64,000 nucleotides of DNA, taken from Mycolicibacterium gilvum. GTDB lineage: Bacteria; Actinomycetota; Actinomycetes; Mycobacteriales; Mycobacteriaceae. The position numbers and the translations under genes were made by a program. The stretch's first letter is position 1. Each line of letters opens with the position of its first letter. The stretch lies in contig NZ_UGQM01000001.1 of assembly GCF_900454025.1 (NCBI RefSeq), positions 2,418,001 to 2,482,000 of the forward strand, in the 5' to 3' direction. The notes under the pieces are model-generated. The model had not been told where the DNA came from and ran no database searches. It was given only the letters and a program-made list of their open reading frames with translations. This document shows positions 34,471-45,250 of the stretch, one piece after another.

Positions 34471-36465
34471 GTGTCCAAGCTTTCGACCGCCGCTCGGCGG
34501 CTGGTACTGGGCCGGCCGTTCCGCAGCGACAAGCTGTCGCACACTCTGCTGCCCAAGCGGATAGCGCTGCCGGTCTTCGCCTCCGACGCGCTGTCGTCCA
34601 CGGCGTATGCGCCCGAGGAGATCTTCCTCGTGCTGTCGGTGGCCGGTCTGGCGTCCTATTCGATGGCGCCGTGGATCGGTCTGGCGGTCGCCGCGGTGAT
34701 GCTGATCGTGATCGCCAGTTACCGGCAGAACGTACACGCCTACCCGTCGGGTGGCGGCGACTACGAGATCGCCACCACCAACCTCGGCCCCACCGCCGGG
34801 CTCACGGTGGCCAGCGCGCTGCTCGTCGACTACGTGCTGACCGTGGCGGTGTCGATGTCCTCGGCGATGGCCAACATCGGCTCGGCGGTGCCGTTCATCA
34901 ACCAGCACAAGGTGTGGTTCGCCGTGGCGGCGATCCTGGTCCTGGCGGCGTTGAATCTGCGCGGAATCCGGGAGTCGGGAACCGCGTTCGCGATTCCGAC
35001 CTACGCGTTCATCGTCGGCATGAGCGTGATGCTGATCTGGGGCTTCGTGCAGATCTATGTGCTCGGAACGCCGTTGCGGGCCGAATCGGCGGACTTCGAG
35101 ATGCACTCCGAGCACGGCGATGTCCTGGGGTTCGCGTTGATCTTCCTTGTGGCGCGGGCATTTTCGTCGGGCAGTGCCGCGCTGACCGGTGTCGAGGCGA
35201 TCAGCAACGGGGTGCCGGCGTTCCGGAAACCCAAGTCCCGCAACGCCGCCACCACCCTGCTGCTGCTCGGGCTGATCGCGACAACCCTGTTGATGGGCAT
35301 CATCATGCTCGCCCGCGCGATCGGCGTGCAGATCGCCGAACGGCCCGCAGAACAGCTGGTCGGCGCGCCCGAGGATTATCACCAGAAGACCCTGATCGCC
35401 CAACTGGCCGAGACGGTCTTCCACGGCTTCCCGTTCGGCCTGTTCTTCATCGCCCTGGTCACCGCGCTGATCCTGGTGCTGGCCGCCAACACCGCCTTCA
35501 ACGGGTTCCCCGTGCTGGGATCGATTCTGGCCCAGGACCGTTTCCTGCCGAGGCAGCTGCACACCCGCGGCGATCGACTGGCATTCTCGAACGGCATCCT
35601 GTTCCTGGCATTCGGCGCCGTCGCGTTCGTGGTGGCGTTCCAGGCTGAGGTGACCAAGCTCATCCAGCTCTACATCGTGGGCGTGTTCGTGTCGTTCACG
35701 CTGAGCCAGATCGGCATGGTCCGGCACTGGACACGGCTGTTGCGGACCGAGACCGACGCCGCCGCCCGCGGGCGGATGGTGCGCGCGCGCGTGATCAACA
35801 CGGTCGGCTTCCTGTGCACCGGAACCGTTCTGATCATCGTCGTGGTGACCAAGTTCGTCGTCGGGGCGTGGATCGCGATCCTGGCGATGGGCGCGCTGTT
35901 CGGGATCATGAAGCTGATCCACCGCCACTATGCCTCGGTGAGCCGTGAGCTCGAGGCGCGGGCCGCCGACGCCGAGGACATCGTGCTGCCCAGCCGCAAT
36001 CACGCGGTCGTGCTGGTGTCGAATCTGCACATGCCGACGCTGCGTGCGCTGGCCTACGCGCGAGCCACCCGGCCCGACGTGCTGGAGGCGATCACCGTCA
36101 GCGTGGACGACGCGGAAACCCGCGAGCTGGTGCACAAGTGGGAGAACAGCGACGTCAGCGTCCCGCTGAAGGTGATCGCCTCGCCGTACCGGGAGATCAC
36201 CCGTCCGGTGCTCGACTACGTCAAGCGGGTCACCAAGGACTCGCCGCGCACCGTGGTGACCGTGTTCATCCCCGAGTACGTCGTCGGTCACTGGTGGGAA
36301 CAGGTGTTGCACAACCAGAGTGCGTTGCGACTGAAGGGCCGGCTGCTGTTCGAACCCAACGTGATGGTGACCTCGGTACCGTGGCAGCTGACATCGTCGG
36401 AGCGTCTCAAGAAGATGGCGCCGCAGTCCGCGCCGGGCGACGCACGCAGAGGATTCCTCGAATGA
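34471..36465 (+). CDS. APC-superfamily permease (Rv2690c type)
   Basis: A 664-residue transporter with about 12 transmembrane segments (residues 40-460) and a large C-terminal cytoplasmic domain (about 470-664) that contains VVLVSNLHMPTLRALAYA, a universal-stress-like region. The conserved opening SDKLSHTLLPKRIALPVFASDALSSTAYAPEE is typical of the KUP-like/APC branch. Substrate is not evident; its position next to two TrkA regulators suggests a cation or potassium link (inference). The GTG at 34471 is used. The stop overlaps the TrmA start by 4 bases. Confidence 0.85.
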   Translation: MSKLSTAARRLVLGRPFRSDKLSHTLLPKRIALPVFASDALSSTAYAPEEIFLVLSVAGLASYSMAPWIGLAVAAVMLIVIASYRQNVHAYPSGGGDYEIATTNLGPTAGLTVASALLVDYVLTVAVSMSSAMANIGSAVPFINQHKVWFAVAAILVLAALNLRGIRESGTAFAIPTYAFIVGMSVMLIWGFVQIYVLGTPLRAESADFEMHSEHGDVLGFALIFLVARAFSSGSAALTGVEAISNGVPAFRKPKSRNAATTLLLLGLIATTLLMGIIMLARAIGVQIAERPAEQLVGAPEDYHQKTLIAQLAETVFHGFPFGLFFIALVTALILVLAANTAFNGFPVLGSILAQDRFLPRQLHTRGDRLAFSNGILFLAFGAVAFVVAFQAEVTKLIQLYIVGVFVSFTLSQIGMVRHWTRLLRTETDAAARGRMVRARVINTVGFLCTGTVLIIVVVTKFVVGAWIAILAMGALFGIMKLIHRHYASVSRELEARAADAEDIVLPSRNHAVVLVSNLHMPTLRALAYARATRPDVLEAITVSVDDAETRELVHKWENSDVSVPLKVIASPYREITRPVLDYVKRVTKDSPRTVVTVFIPEYVVGHWWEQVLHNQSALRLKGRLLFEPNVMVTSVPWQLTSSERLKKMAPQSAPGDARRGFLE

Positions 36466-37670
36466 GCGCCGACGACAGTGCCGAGGAACTGACCCTGACG
36501 ACGGTGGCGCCGGCCAACGGCGGGAGCTGCATCGCCCGCCACGACGGGCGGGTGGTGTTCGTCCGCTACGCGCTGCCGGGTGAGACGGTGCGCGCGCGTC
36601 TGGTCGGTGACCGTGGCTCGTACCTCAACGCCGAGGCGGTCGAGGTCCTCGAGTCGTCGGCCGACCGGATCGACCCGCTGTGCCCGATCGCGGGCGCCGA
36701 CGGGGCGGGCTGTTGTGACCTCGCATTCGCCGAGCCCGCGGCAGTGCGCCGGATCAAGGGCGAGGTGGTCGCCAATCAGCTTGCCCGCCTTGGGGGTTTC
36801 CAGTGGCGCGACGAAGCCGAGGCGGCGGCCGAGCCGGTCGGTGACGGGGGAGCGACGGGGTGGCGGACCCGTGTGCGGCTCGACACGTCGGACGACGGAC
36901 GGGTGGGTTTTCACCGCTACCACAGCGGCGACCTGGTGCACCGCCTGGATTGTGCGCAGCTGCCCGCCGGAATGGTCGACGGGTTGGCCGACATGCGGTG
37001 GGCACCGGGGTCGGCGGTGCACGTCGTGCTCGACGACGACGGCAACCGCCATGTGGTGGTGGCCGCTGGACGCGACCGGGGTGTACGCACGACGGTCGTC
37101 GAGGGCGACTACGAGACCGTGCAGCGCGTCGCGGGACGGTCCTGGCGCGTGCCGGCGACCGCGTTCTGGCAGGCGCACCGTGCCGCGCCGGAGCTTTACA
37201 GCGCGCTGGTCACGCGGTGGGCGCGGCTGGAGCCGGGGATGTCGGCGTGGGATCTCTACGGCGGCGCAGGGGTTTTCGCGGCCGCGCTGGCCGCGGGGGT
37301 CGGTCCGGACGGCAGCGTGCTCACCGTGGACACCTCCCGCGGGGCATCGCGGTCGGCCCGGGCCGCGCTGGGCGACCTCGGCAACGTCACGGTGGTGACG
37401 GACTCGGTGCGGCGCGCGCTGGGCGCGCAGCGCGAGCGGGCTGATGTCGCGGTGCTCGATCCGCCGCGCACCGGTGCGGGCCGCGAGGTCATCGATCTGC
37501 TCGCCGGCGCCGGGGTGCCCAGGATCATCCACATCGGTTGCGAGGCCGCGTCGTTCGCGCGTGACGTCGGGCTCTATCGCACACACGGTTACGCGGTCGA
37601 GGAGCTGCAGGTCTACGACTCGTTCCCGCTGACCCACCACGTCGAGTGCGTGGCGGTGCTGTCCCGGTGA
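36462..37670 (+). CDS. TrmA/RumA-family RNA uracil-C5 methyltransferase (Rv2689c type)
   Basis: The enzyme methylates uridine in tRNA or rRNA with SAM. It has an N-terminal TRAM-like OB-fold (LTLTTVAPANGGSCIARHDG, about 10-55), cysteines near GAGCCDLAF that could hold an Fe-S cluster, and a Rossmann domain with WDLYGGAGVFAAALA, AVLDPPRTGAG and a C-terminal IHIGCEAASFARD holding the putative catalytic cysteine. Length 402. The ATG overlaps the preceding stop (ATGA). Confidence 0.9.
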   Translation: MSADDSAEELTLTTVAPANGGSCIARHDGRVVFVRYALPGETVRARLVGDRGSYLNAEAVEVLESSADRIDPLCPIAGADGAGCCDLAFAEPAAVRRIKGEVVANQLARLGGFQWRDEAEAAAEPVGDGGATGWRTRVRLDTSDDGRVGFHRYHSGDLVHRLDCAQLPAGMVDGLADMRWAPGSAVHVVLDDDGNRHVVVAAGRDRGVRTTVVEGDYETVQRVAGRSWRVPATAFWQAHRAAPELYSALVTRWARLEPGMSAWDLYGGAGVFAAALAAGVGPDGSVLTVDTSRGASRSARAALGDLGNVTVVTDSVRRALGAQRERADVAVLDPPRTGAGREVIDLLAGAGVPRIIHIGCEAASFARDVGLYRTHGYAVEELQVYDSFPLTHHVECVAVLSR

Positions 37671-37787
37671 CGCCGGGGCCGTCCCGACGGGTGCCCGCGG
37701 CGCCGATGGCATACATTGTTCGTACTTGGTGTGCCGGGAAGTCTGGTCGGCGTCGTTGAACCGACCACAGATGATGGGACTCTCGAA

Positions 37788-39131
37788 TTGGCCACCACAC
37801 CTCTGCCACCGCCGCGCCGCCCGGTGTTCTCCCGCGGATCATGGGCGGAGACCCGGCGGGTCACCGAGATCCTGCGCAAGGAGACCGTCGGTGGCGTCAT
37901 CCTGTTGGCCGCCGCCGCCGCAGCGCTGATCTGGGCGAATTCTCCGTGGGCGGAGGGCTATTTCGCATTGCGCGACCTCGAGCTCGGCGGCGAGTGGTTC
38001 GGGCTGCACCTCAACCTCACGCTGGGGGCGTGGGCGGCAGACGGGCTGCTCGCGATCTTCTTCCTCGTGGTCGGGCTGGAGTTGAAGCGGGAGTTCGTCG
38101 CCGGTGACCTCCGGGACCCGAGCCGGGCGGCACTGCCCATCGCCGCGGCCGTCGGCGGCATGGTGGTTCCCGCACTGATCTTCGTCCTGGTGAATCTGAA
38201 CACCGGGGACGGCGCGCTGCGCGGCTGGGCGATCCCGACCGCGACCGACATCGCGTTCGCGGTGGCGGTGCTCGCCGTGATCGGCACACATCTACCGTCG
38301 GCGCTGCGGACGTTCCTGCTGACTCTGGCCGTGGTCGACGATCTGCTGGCGATCACCGTGATCGCGGTGTTCTACACCGAGGACATCAACGGGCTGGCTC
38401 TGGCGCTGGCCGCCGTCCCGCTGGCGCTGTTCGCACTCTGCGTGCAGCGCGGGGTGCAGAAGTGGTGGGTGCTGGTGCCGCTGTCGGTGGCCACGTGGGT
38501 GCTGATGCACGAATCCGGTGTGCACGCGACGGTGGCCGGTGTGCTGCTCGGCTTCGCGGTGCCGGTACGGCGCCAGGCGACCCCGCGCGGCCGCGGTCCC
38601 GCGCCGTCGCAGCGGGTCGGGATGGCCGAGTATTTCGAGCACCGGGTGCGTCCGGTCTCCGCGGGCATCGCGATCCCGGTGTTCGCGTTCTTCGCCGCCG
38701 GCGTCAGCATCGGCGGCCTCGACGGTTTCACCCGAGCCCTCAGCGACCCGATCACGTTGGGCATCGTGCTCGGACTGGTCCTGGGCAAGCCGATAGGAAT
38801 CGTGCTCACCACCCGGGTCTTGTCCGCGGTGACACGGGCCAACCTCGACGCGTCGCTGCGCTGGGTCGACGTGGTCGGAATGTCGATGCTGGCCGGGATC
38901 GGCTTCACGGTGTCGCTGCTGATCGGCGATCTGGCCTACGGGCTGGGGTCCGAACGTGACGAATTTGTGAAGATCGGCGTGTTGTTCGGCTCACTGCTGG
39001 CAGCGGGTGTGGCGGCAGTCGTCCTGCTCACCAGAAACCGTGCCTACCGGCGCATTTACCGCGAAGAGACGGTCGACGAAGACCGCGACGGAGTGCCCGA
39101 TGTGTACCAGACTCGACAGGACCGGACCTGA
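37788..39131 (+). CDS. nhaA: Na+/H+ antiporter NhaA
   Basis: NhaA exports sodium in exchange for protons and controls pH. The 447-residue protein has 11-12 membrane segments. The diagnostic motifs [13 protein letters not shown] and the aspartate pair in [19 protein letters not shown] are present, as is the [17 protein letters not shown] segment. The start is uncertain: TTG 37788, GTG 37731 and TTG 37716 are in frame. A tacatt box at about 37707 suggests transcription begins near 37718. In H37Rv, as remembered, other genes occupy this place between Rv2689c and dxs1. Confidence 0.93.
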   Translation: MATTPLPPPRRPVFSRGSWAETRRVTEILRKETVGGVILLAAAAAALIWANSPWAEGYFALRDLELGGEWFGLHLNLTLGAWAADGLLAIFFLVVGLELKREFVAGDLRDPSRAALPIAAAVGGMVVPALIFVLVNLNTGDGALRGWAIPTATDIAFAVAVLAVIGTHLPSALRTFLLTLAVVDDLLAITVIAVFYTEDINGLALALAAVPLALFALCVQRGVQKWWVLVPLSVATWVLMHESGVHATVAGVLLGFAVPVRRQATPRGRGPAPSQRVGMAEYFEHRVRPVSAGIAIPVFAFFAAGVSIGGLDGFTRALSDPITLGIVLGLVLGKPIGIVLTTRVLSAVTRANLDASLRWVDVVGMSMLAGIGFTVSLLIGDLAYGLGSERDEFVKIGVLFGSLLAAGVAAVVLLTRNRAYRRIYREETVDEDRDGVPDVYQTRQDRT

Positions 39132-39153
39132 GGACCGTGCGTAGACTGACGGG

Positions 39154-41067
39154 ATGCTTGAACAGATCCGCGGTCCAGCAGATCTACAGCACCTGTCGAG
39201 GGCCCAGATGGAGGACCTGGCCCGCGAAATCCGCGACTTCCTGATCCACAAGGTCGCGGCGACAGGCGGACATCTGGGACCCAACCTCGGCGTTGTCGAG
39301 TTGACGCTTGCGCTGCACCGCGTCTTCGACTCCCCGCACGATCCGATCCTGTTCGACACCGGACACCAGGCGTACGTCCACAAGATGCTGACCGGTCGCA
39401 GCCGGGATTTCGACACCCTCCGCAAGAAGGACGGGCTGTCGGGATATCCGTCGCGCTCCGAGAGCGAGCACGACTGGGTGGAGTCCAGCCACGCCAGTTC
39501 GGCGCTGTCGTACGCCGACGGTCTGGCCAAGGCCTTCGAGCTCAACGGCCACCGCAACCGCCATGTCGTCGCGGTCGTCGGTGACGGCGCGCTGACCGGT
39601 GGAATGTGCTGGGAGGCGCTGAACAACATCGCGGCCTCGCGCCGGCCCGTCGTGATCGTGGTCAACGACAACGGCCGCAGCTACGCCCCGACCATCGGTG
39701 GCTTCGCCGAGCACCTCGCGGGTCTGCGGTTGCAGCCCGGCTATGAGCGGGTGCTCGAGGAGGGCCGCAAAGCCGTCCGCGGCGTACCGATGATCGGCGA
39801 GTTCTGCTACCAGTGCATGCACAGCATCAAGGCCGGCATCAAGGACGCCCTGTCGCCGCAGGTGATGTTCACCGATCTCGGCCTCAAGTACGTAGGCCCC
39901 ATCGACGGTCATGACGAGTCGGCGGTGGAGGGTGCGTTGCGGCATGCCCGCGCGTTCAACGCCCCCGTCGTCGTGCACGTCGTCACCCGCAAGGGCATGG
40001 GCTACGCGCCGGCCGAGAACGACGTCGACGAGCAGATGCACGCCTGCGGCGTCATCGACCCCGAAACCGGCCTGGCCACTTCGGTTCCCGGCCCCGGCTG
40101 GACGGCGGCGTTCTCCGAGACCTTGATCGAGTTGGCCGCCAAGCGCCGCGACATCGTGGCGATCACGGCCGCGATGCCGGGTCCGACCGGTCTGAGCGCG
40201 TTCCGGAAACGCTTCCCGGACCGGTTCTTCGACGTCGGTATCGCCGAGCAGCATGCGATGACGTCGGCCGCCGGCCTGGCCATGGGCGGAATGCACCCGG
40301 TGGTCGCGCTCTACTCGACGTTCCTCAACCGCGCGTTCGACCAGATGTTGATGGACGTTGCGCTGCACAAACTTCCGGTGACCATGGTGCTGGACCGCTC
40401 CGGCATCACGGGCCCCGACGGGGCCAGCCATAACGGCATGTGGGATCTGTCGATCCTGGGCATCGTGCCCGGCATGCGGGTGGCCGCCCCGCGCGACGGC
40501 GCCCGCCTGCGCGAGGAACTCGCCGAGGCCGTCGAGGTCAAGGACGGCCCGACCGCGGTGCGGTTCCCGAAAGGTGATGTCGGCGAAGACATTCCGGCGA
40601 TCGAACGCCGCGACGGCGTCGACGTGCTCGCGGTGCCCGCGGACGGTCTGTCCGACGACGTTCTCATCATCGCGGTCGGCGCGTTCGCCGCGATGTCGGT
40701 CGCGGTGGCCGAGCGGCTTCGCGATCAGGGGATCGGCGTGACCGTGGTCGATCCGCGGTGGGTGCTCCCGGTGCCCGCCGCGGTCAACACCCTCGCCGCC
40801 GCGCACAAGCTCGTGGTCACCGTCGAGGACAACGGCGGGCACGGCGGTGTCGGGTCGGCCGTATCGGCGGCCCTTCGTCGCGCCGAGATCGACGTACCGT
40901 GCCGCGACGCCGCGTTGCCGCAGGCCTTCTTCAATCACGCCTCGCGAGGTGAGGTGCTCGCCGAGGTGGGGTTGACCGAGCGCACCATCGCCCGCCAGAT
41001 CACCGGCTGGGTGGCCGCTCTCGGCGCGACGGCCGGCGACCGCCAGGTCAGCGAATCCGTCGACTGA
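39154..41067 (+). CDS. dxs: 1-deoxy-D-xylulose-5-phosphate synthase
   Basis: Dxs condenses pyruvate and glyceraldehyde-3-phosphate as the first step of the MEP isoprenoid pathway. TPP/Mg site: [18 protein letters not shown] with VIVVNDNG. The catalytic glutamate is in [11 protein letters not shown], and the transketolase C-terminal domain is at about 510-630. Length is 637 residues, normal. The ATG at 39154 is unambiguous. The next gene starts 3 bases later. Confidence 0.97.
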   Translation: MLEQIRGPADLQHLSRAQMEDLAREIRDFLIHKVAATGGHLGPNLGVVELTLALHRVFDSPHDPILFDTGHQAYVHKMLTGRSRDFDTLRKKDGLSGYPSRSESEHDWVESSHASSALSYADGLAKAFELNGHRNRHVVAVVGDGALTGGMCWEALNNIAASRRPVVIVVNDNGRSYAPTIGGFAEHLAGLRLQPGYERVLEEGRKAVRGVPMIGEFCYQCMHSIKAGIKDALSPQVMFTDLGLKYVGPIDGHDESAVEGALRHARAFNAPVVVHVVTRKGMGYAPAENDVDEQMHACGVIDPETGLATSVPGPGWTAAFSETLIELAAKRRDIVAITAAMPGPTGLSAFRKRFPDRFFDVGIAEQHAMTSAAGLAMGGMHPVVALYSTFLNRAFDQMLMDVALHKLPVTMVLDRSGITGPDGASHNGMWDLSILGIVPGMRVAAPRDGARLREELAEAVEVKDGPTAVRFPKGDVGEDIPAIERRDGVDVLAVPADGLSDDVLIIAVGAFAAMSVAVAERLRDQGIGVTVVDPRWVLPVPAAVNTLAAAHKLVVTVEDNGGHGGVGSAVSAALRRAEIDVPCRDAALPQAFFNHASRGEVLAEVGLTERTIARQITGWVAALGATAGDRQVSESVD

Positions 41068-41069
41068 TC

Positions 41070-42257
41070 TTGGGACTCACTACAAGCCGGGCGGTAATCG
41101 CCCTCGTAGCAACGATCGCGGTCCTGATGGGTTGTGCGCCCGGCGCGGGGGCGGTGGTGCCCGCGTGGTCGGGACTCGACGTCCGCGGCTACGACGCACC
41201 CGTCCCGGCGCCCGGGGCACTGCTGGACGCCGTCCCGCTGGACCCCGCACTGTCGGTGCCGGGGGCGGGCAGCGCCTACCGGATCCTGTACTCGACCGTC
41301 GATCAGCACGACCGCCCCGCGGTCAGCACCGCGGCGGTCTTCCTGCCGAGAACGCCTGCGCCGCCCGGCGGTTGGCCGGTCCTGGCCTGGGCGCACGGCA
41401 CCGTCGGGCTCGGGGACGCCTGCACGCCGTCGGCGCGTGAGCGCAGCGATCGCGACGGCGACTACCTGTCGCACTGGCTCGATGAGGGCTATGCGGTGGT
41501 CGGCAGCGACTACACCGGACTGGGCACCCCGGGCCTGATGAGCTACCTCAACAGCGTCACCACCGCGCGCGGCGTGGTGGACTCGGTGCTCGCCGCGCAC
41601 CATCTCGACGTCGACCTGTCACCGAAGTGGGCGGTGGTCGGCCAGTCCCAGGGTGGAGGCGCGGCGGTGGCCACCGCGCGGTGGGCCACCGAGTTCAGCG
41701 CCGGTTCGGGTCTGGACTACCGCGGGGTGGTCGCCACCGGCACCCCCGCGAACGTCGAATCCATCGTCAAGCAGGCCGGCCCCGACATGACGGTGCCACC
41801 GGAGCTCGGTCCGATGGGTTCGGCCTACACCGCCTACATCGTGGCGGCACTGCGGGAGGCACGTCCGGATCTCGACATCGACCGGGTGCTGACCCCGGCC
41901 GGGCGTGAGGCCGCCGACCGGGCCGAAACACTGTGTGCGGCAGACCTCGCCGGTTCGCTCACCGATCTGTCGGTGCCGGGCTTCTTCACTGCGCCCGTCA
42001 CGTCGATTCCCGGCGCGGCCGACGCGATCGATGCGTACATGGGCATCCCGTTGTCGGGCTACGACCGGCCGGTGTTCCTCGGCGTCGGGATGCGCGACCG
42101 GGATGTGCCGCCGGGGTTGACGCTGCGGTTCGCCGACGCGCTGTCGGCCAACGGGCAGGACGTGACGCTCAAGGTGTATCCGGACGCCGATCACAGCGGT
42201 ACCGTGCTGACCTCGGTGCCGGATTCGACGGCGTTCCTGGCGCGCGCCTTCAGCTGA
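41070..42257 (+). CDS. Secreted lipoprotein lipase/esterase (LIP secretory-lipase family)
   Basis: A 395-residue exported hydrolase. The signal peptide ends in the lipobox LMGC (about residues 19-22), so it is probably a lipoprotein. The catalytic serine is in VVGQSQGGGAA (about 190), an acid is likely in KVYPDADHSG and the histidine is in the same segment. The family includes fungal secretory lipases. The start is TTG 41070, directly after dxs. The gene is not part of the H37Rv order as I recall it. Its end overlaps the convergent RNase D-like gene by 8 bases. Confidence 0.85.
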   Translation: MGLTTSRAVIALVATIAVLMGCAPGAGAVVPAWSGLDVRGYDAPVPAPGALLDAVPLDPALSVPGAGSAYRILYSTVDQHDRPAVSTAAVFLPRTPAPPGGWPVLAWAHGTVGLGDACTPSARERSDRDGDYLSHWLDEGYAVVGSDYTGLGTPGLMSYLNSVTTARGVVDSVLAAHHLDVDLSPKWAVVGQSQGGGAAVATARWATEFSAGSGLDYRGVVATGTPANVESIVKQAGPDMTVPPELGPMGSAYTAYIVAALREARPDLDIDRVLTPAGREAADRAETLCAADLAGSLTDLSVPGFFTAPVTSIPGAADAIDAYMGIPLSGYDRPVFLGVGMRDRDVPPGLTLRFADALSANGQDVTLKVYPDADHSGTVLTSVPDSTAFLARAFS

Positions 42258-43524
42258 CCGGGGGCTCACTCAGCGCCCGGCTCAACGCCGGCACGGTCAG
42301 CTCGCGTTGCCACTGTCTGGCCGTCGACTCGCGCAGGAACGCATCCACCGCAGCGGTGGCGTCGCCGTCGGCGGGCGGCTGCCAGTCCCAGCACAGCCGC
42401 CGCACGGTCTCCGGGGACAGCAGGTTCTCGACCGGTACCGACACCTGTTGGGCGAGCGCGGTCAATTCGGCGCGGGCGGCCTCCAGTCGTACCGCCGCCT
42501 CCGGCTTGCGCCGCGACCAGCGCGACGCCGGCGGGGGACCGTTGGACGGTTCCTGCGCGTCGGGTGGGTCGTTGGTGCGGGCGCGCGCGAGCGCGTCGAG
42601 CCACACCTGGGCGCTGCGGCGCTGCTTCGAGCCACCGAAAACCGGTAGGGCCGTGAGCTTTTCGATGGTGTCGGGGTTGGCGGTGGCGGCGCTGATGATC
42701 GCGCTGTCGGGCAGGATCCGTCCGGGGGCGATGTCGCGGCGCCGCGCGATCTGGTCGCGGGTGGTCCACAGTTCGCGCACCGCGGCCAATGCCCGGGGGT
42801 CGCGCACCTTGTGGATACCCGAGGTCCGGCGCCACCGGTCCCGTCGGGTGGGGGATCCTTCGAACGTGCGCAGGTACTCGAACTCCTGGCGTGCCCATTC
42901 GGCCTTGCCCTGCTCATCGAGAATCGCGGCGATCGCCTCGCGCAGATCGGTCAGCACCTCGACGTCGAGGGCGGCGTAGTTCAGCCACTCGTCGGGCAGC
43001 GGCCGCTTGGACCAGTCGGCCGCGCCGTGGCCCTTGGTCAACTGCAGGCCGAGCAGACGCTGCACCATGGCGGCGAGGTTCACCCGGTCGAAGTTGGCGA
43101 GGCGACCCGCGAGTTCGGTGTCGTAGAGCGCGGTGGGGCGCATGCCGATCTCGGCCAGGCACGGCAGGTCCTGGTCGGCGGCGTGCAGCACCCACTCGTC
43201 GGTGGAGAGGACCGCGGCCACCGGGGCCAGGACCTCCATCGGGTCGCCGCCGTGGCTGACAGGGTCGATGAGCACCGTGCCCGCCCCGACGCGACGGATC
43301 TGCACCAGATACGCGCGATTGGAATACCGGAAGCCCGACGCGCGTTCGGCATCGACGGCGAAGGGACCGGTACCCGACGCGAGAAGGTCTGCCGCCCTGG
43401 CGATTTCGATGCGGCTGGACGACACGTCCGGCACCCCGTCGCGCGGGGTGAGAAGAGGTTCGGCCTCGATGTCGGTCGGTTCAGGTGTTTCCGGCGCGGA
43501 GCCGGCGGTCTCGGGTTCGGGCAT
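42250..43524 (-). CDS. Ribonuclease D-like 3'-5' exonuclease (Rv2681 type)
   Basis: A 424-residue protein with a DEDDy exonuclease domain (about 45-230): D/E in FAVDAERASGFRYSNRAY, D in LHAADQDLPCL, and the Y-x3-D motif in YAALDVEVL. A helical HRDC domain follows (about 245-330). The C-terminal part is helical, with EPSNGPPPASRWSRRKPEAA in the linker. It probably trims tRNA or other RNA 3' ends. The ATG at 43524 is used. The DUF3000 gene ends 6 bases upstream on the same strand. Confidence 0.9.
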   Translation of the reverse strand: MPEPETAGSAPETPEPTDIEAEPLLTPRDGVPDVSSSRIEIARAADLLASGTGPFAVDAERASGFRYSNRAYLVQIRRVGAGTVLIDPVSHGGDPMEVLAPVAAVLSTDEWVLHAADQDLPCLAEIGMRPTALYDTELAGRLANFDRVNLAAMVQRLLGLQLTKGHGAADWSKRPLPDEWLNYAALDVEVLTDLREAIAAILDEQGKAEWARQEFEYLRTFEGSPTRRDRWRRTSGIHKVRDPRALAAVRELWTTRDQIARRRDIAPGRILPDSAIISAATANPDTIEKLTALPVFGGSKQRRSAQVWLDALARARTNDPPDAQEPSNGPPPASRWSRRKPEAAVRLEAARAELTALAQQVSVPVENLLSPETVRRLCWDWQPPADGDATAAVDAFLRESTARQWQRELTVPALSRALSEPPVS

Positions 43525-43529
43525 GGGCC

Positions 43530-44111
43530 TCAGGCGCGGGTACGCGAGTTCAGGTCGGTCACCCCGGTCGGGGGCAGCCCGGCGGCGTGCTCGAGGACCT
43601 CGCAGAACGCCTGCACGTGCGGTCCGAGTTCGAGCGTGGTGGCCGTCCAGGAGGCCCGCAGCTCCAGTTGATGGGCGCGCGGCGGTCCGGAGATGTCGCC
43701 GTAGCGCACCGAGGTGGTGGCGGTGACGGTGCCGCCGAGCGCGGTCACATGCTCGGCCCGCTGTTCCAGCGCGTCGACCAGCCAGCTCCACGCCACCTCG
43801 GGCAGCAGCGGATCGACCGCCTCGGTCGAATCGAGGTCGGCCTGGATGTAGGCGACCAGACGCATGGTGCCGTCCCAGGCTTCGGCGCCCTCGGGGTCGT
43901 GCAACAGGATGAGGCGACCGAACGCGTCGCCTTCGGAGCGCTCGGGGATGATCGCGGTCTCGGCATGCTTGACCTCGGCGCCCAGCGCGTAGCTGAAGGG
44001 CGCCAGGCGCTGCGGCGGCCGGATGGGCCCCAGCTCGATCTCCGGACGCACGGTGGTGGCATTCATCGCCGCCACCGCTTCACGGAACTGAGCCGGTTCG
44101 GCGGTGGTCAC
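43530..44111 (-). CDS. DUF3000 protein (Rv2680 type)
   Basis: A 193-residue protein with the DUF3000 core: [24 protein letters not shown] and [30 protein letters not shown], followed by [15 protein letters not shown]. Function unknown. I chose the GTG at 44111 because it gives the conserved [13 protein letters not shown] opening. It is divergent from hemE; the interval of 75 bases must hold both promoters. Confidence 0.87.
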   Translation of the reverse strand: MTTAEPAQFREAVAAMNATTVRPEIELGPIRPPQRLAPFSYALGAEVKHAETAIIPERSEGDAFGRLILLHDPEGAEAWDGTMRLVAYIQADLDSTEAVDPLLPEVAWSWLVDALEQRAEHVTALGGTVTATTSVRYGDISGPPRAHQLELRASWTATTLELGPHVQAFCEVLEHAAGLPPTGVTDLNSRTRA

Positions 44112-44185
44112 GGCGTTTGACGCTAGTCCATCCCGGCAGGTCTGTCGGCAGGCGCGCCGAGAGCGACATGGCAGCATGGGGGGCG

Positions 44186-45250
44186 ATGAACACGCGCCGC
44201 GAACTGCCCGAATCCCCCTATCTGGCCGCCGCGGCCGGTCGCAAGCCCCACCGCGTGCCGGTGTGGATGATGCGCCAGGCCGGGCGGTCGCTTCCCGAAT
44301 ACCGCGAACTGCGGGCCAAGAACACGATGATGCAGGCCTGTTTCGACGCCGACCTGATCACCGAGATCACGCTGCAACCGGTGCGCAGGCACGGTGTCGA
44401 CGCGGCGATCCTGTTCTCCGACATCGTGGTGCCGCTGCGCGCCGCCGGGATCGACCTGGACATCGTTCCCGACGTCGGACCCGTCATCGCCCATCCCATC
44501 CGCACCGCGGCCGACGTCGCCACCGTCTCGCCGCTGCGCCGCGAGACGGTCGCGCCGGTGGCCACCGCGATCGGGCAGCTGACCGCGGCGCTCGGCGACG
44601 TTGCACTGATCGGCTTCGCGGGCGCGCCGTTCACGCTGGCGTCCTATCTCATCGAGGGCGGCCCGAGCCGCAACCATGAGCGCACCAAGGCGATGATGCT
44701 CGGCGAGACCGAGACGTGGAACGCCCTGATGGCGGCGCTGACCGACGTGACGATCGAGTTCCTGCGCGTGCAGCTCGACGCCGGTGTGGACGCGATCCAG
44801 GTGTTCGATTCGTGGGCGGGGACGTTGTCGCTGGCCGACTACCGCGCCTACGTCCTGCCGCACAGCGCGCGGGTGTTCGAGGCGCTGGCGGGCTACGGCG
44901 TGCCGATGACGCACTTCGGGGTCGGCACCGCCGAGCTGCTCGGCGCGATGAGCGAAGCGGTCTCCGGGCACGGCGTCCCGGCCGTCGTCGGGGTGGACTG
45001 GCGCACGTCGCTGACCGACGCCGCGGCGCGGGTCCGGCCCGGCTGCGCGTTGCAGGGCAACCTCGATCCGGTGGTGCTGCTGGCGGGCTGGCCGGTGGTG
45101 GAGCGTGCCGTGCGCGCCGTCGTGGAGGACGGCCGGCGCGCAGTCGATGCCGGTGCCACCGGGCACGTGTTCAACCTCGGCCATGGCGTGCTGCCCGCCA
45201 CCGACCCGGCGATCATCACCGACGCGGTGGCGCTGGTGCATCAGCTGTGA
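44186..45250 (+). CDS. hemE: Uroporphyrinogen decarboxylase HemE
   Basis: HemE converts uroporphyrinogen III to coproporphyrinogen III. Family signatures are [19 protein letters not shown] at the start (arginines of the active site), [16 protein letters not shown] and [12 protein letters not shown] near the end. The 354-residue length is normal. The ATG at 44186 follows ggggg. It overlaps hemY by 4 bases, forming a hemE-hemY-hemQ operon; echA15, which I recall before hemE in H37Rv, is absent. Confidence 0.96.
   Translation: MNTRRELPESPYLAAAAGRKPHRVPVWMMRQAGRSLPEYRELRAKNTMMQACFDADLITEITLQPVRRHGVDAAILFSDIVVPLRAAGIDLDIVPDVGPVIAHPIRTAADVATVSPLRRETVAPVATAIGQLTAALGDVALIGFAGAPFTLASYLIEGGPSRNHERTKAMMLGETETWNALMAALTDVTIEFLRVQLDAGVDAIQVFDSWAGTLSLADYRAYVLPHSARVFEALAGYGVPMTHFGVGTAELLGAMSEAVSGHGVPAVVGVDWRTSLTDAAARVRPGCALQGNLDPVVLLAGWPVVERAVRAVVEDGRRAVDAGATGHVFNLGHGVLPATDPAIITDAVALVHQL

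Noticed and set aside
34456..36312. A 618-residue minus-strand frame opposite the APC permease
   Set aside because: It is antisense to a clear multi-pass permease, is rich in His/Gln/Arg and has no fold; an antisense shadow.
39184..40938. A 584-residue minus-strand frame opposite dxs
   Set aside because: It is the reverse of a complete dxs gene and has no conserved motif.
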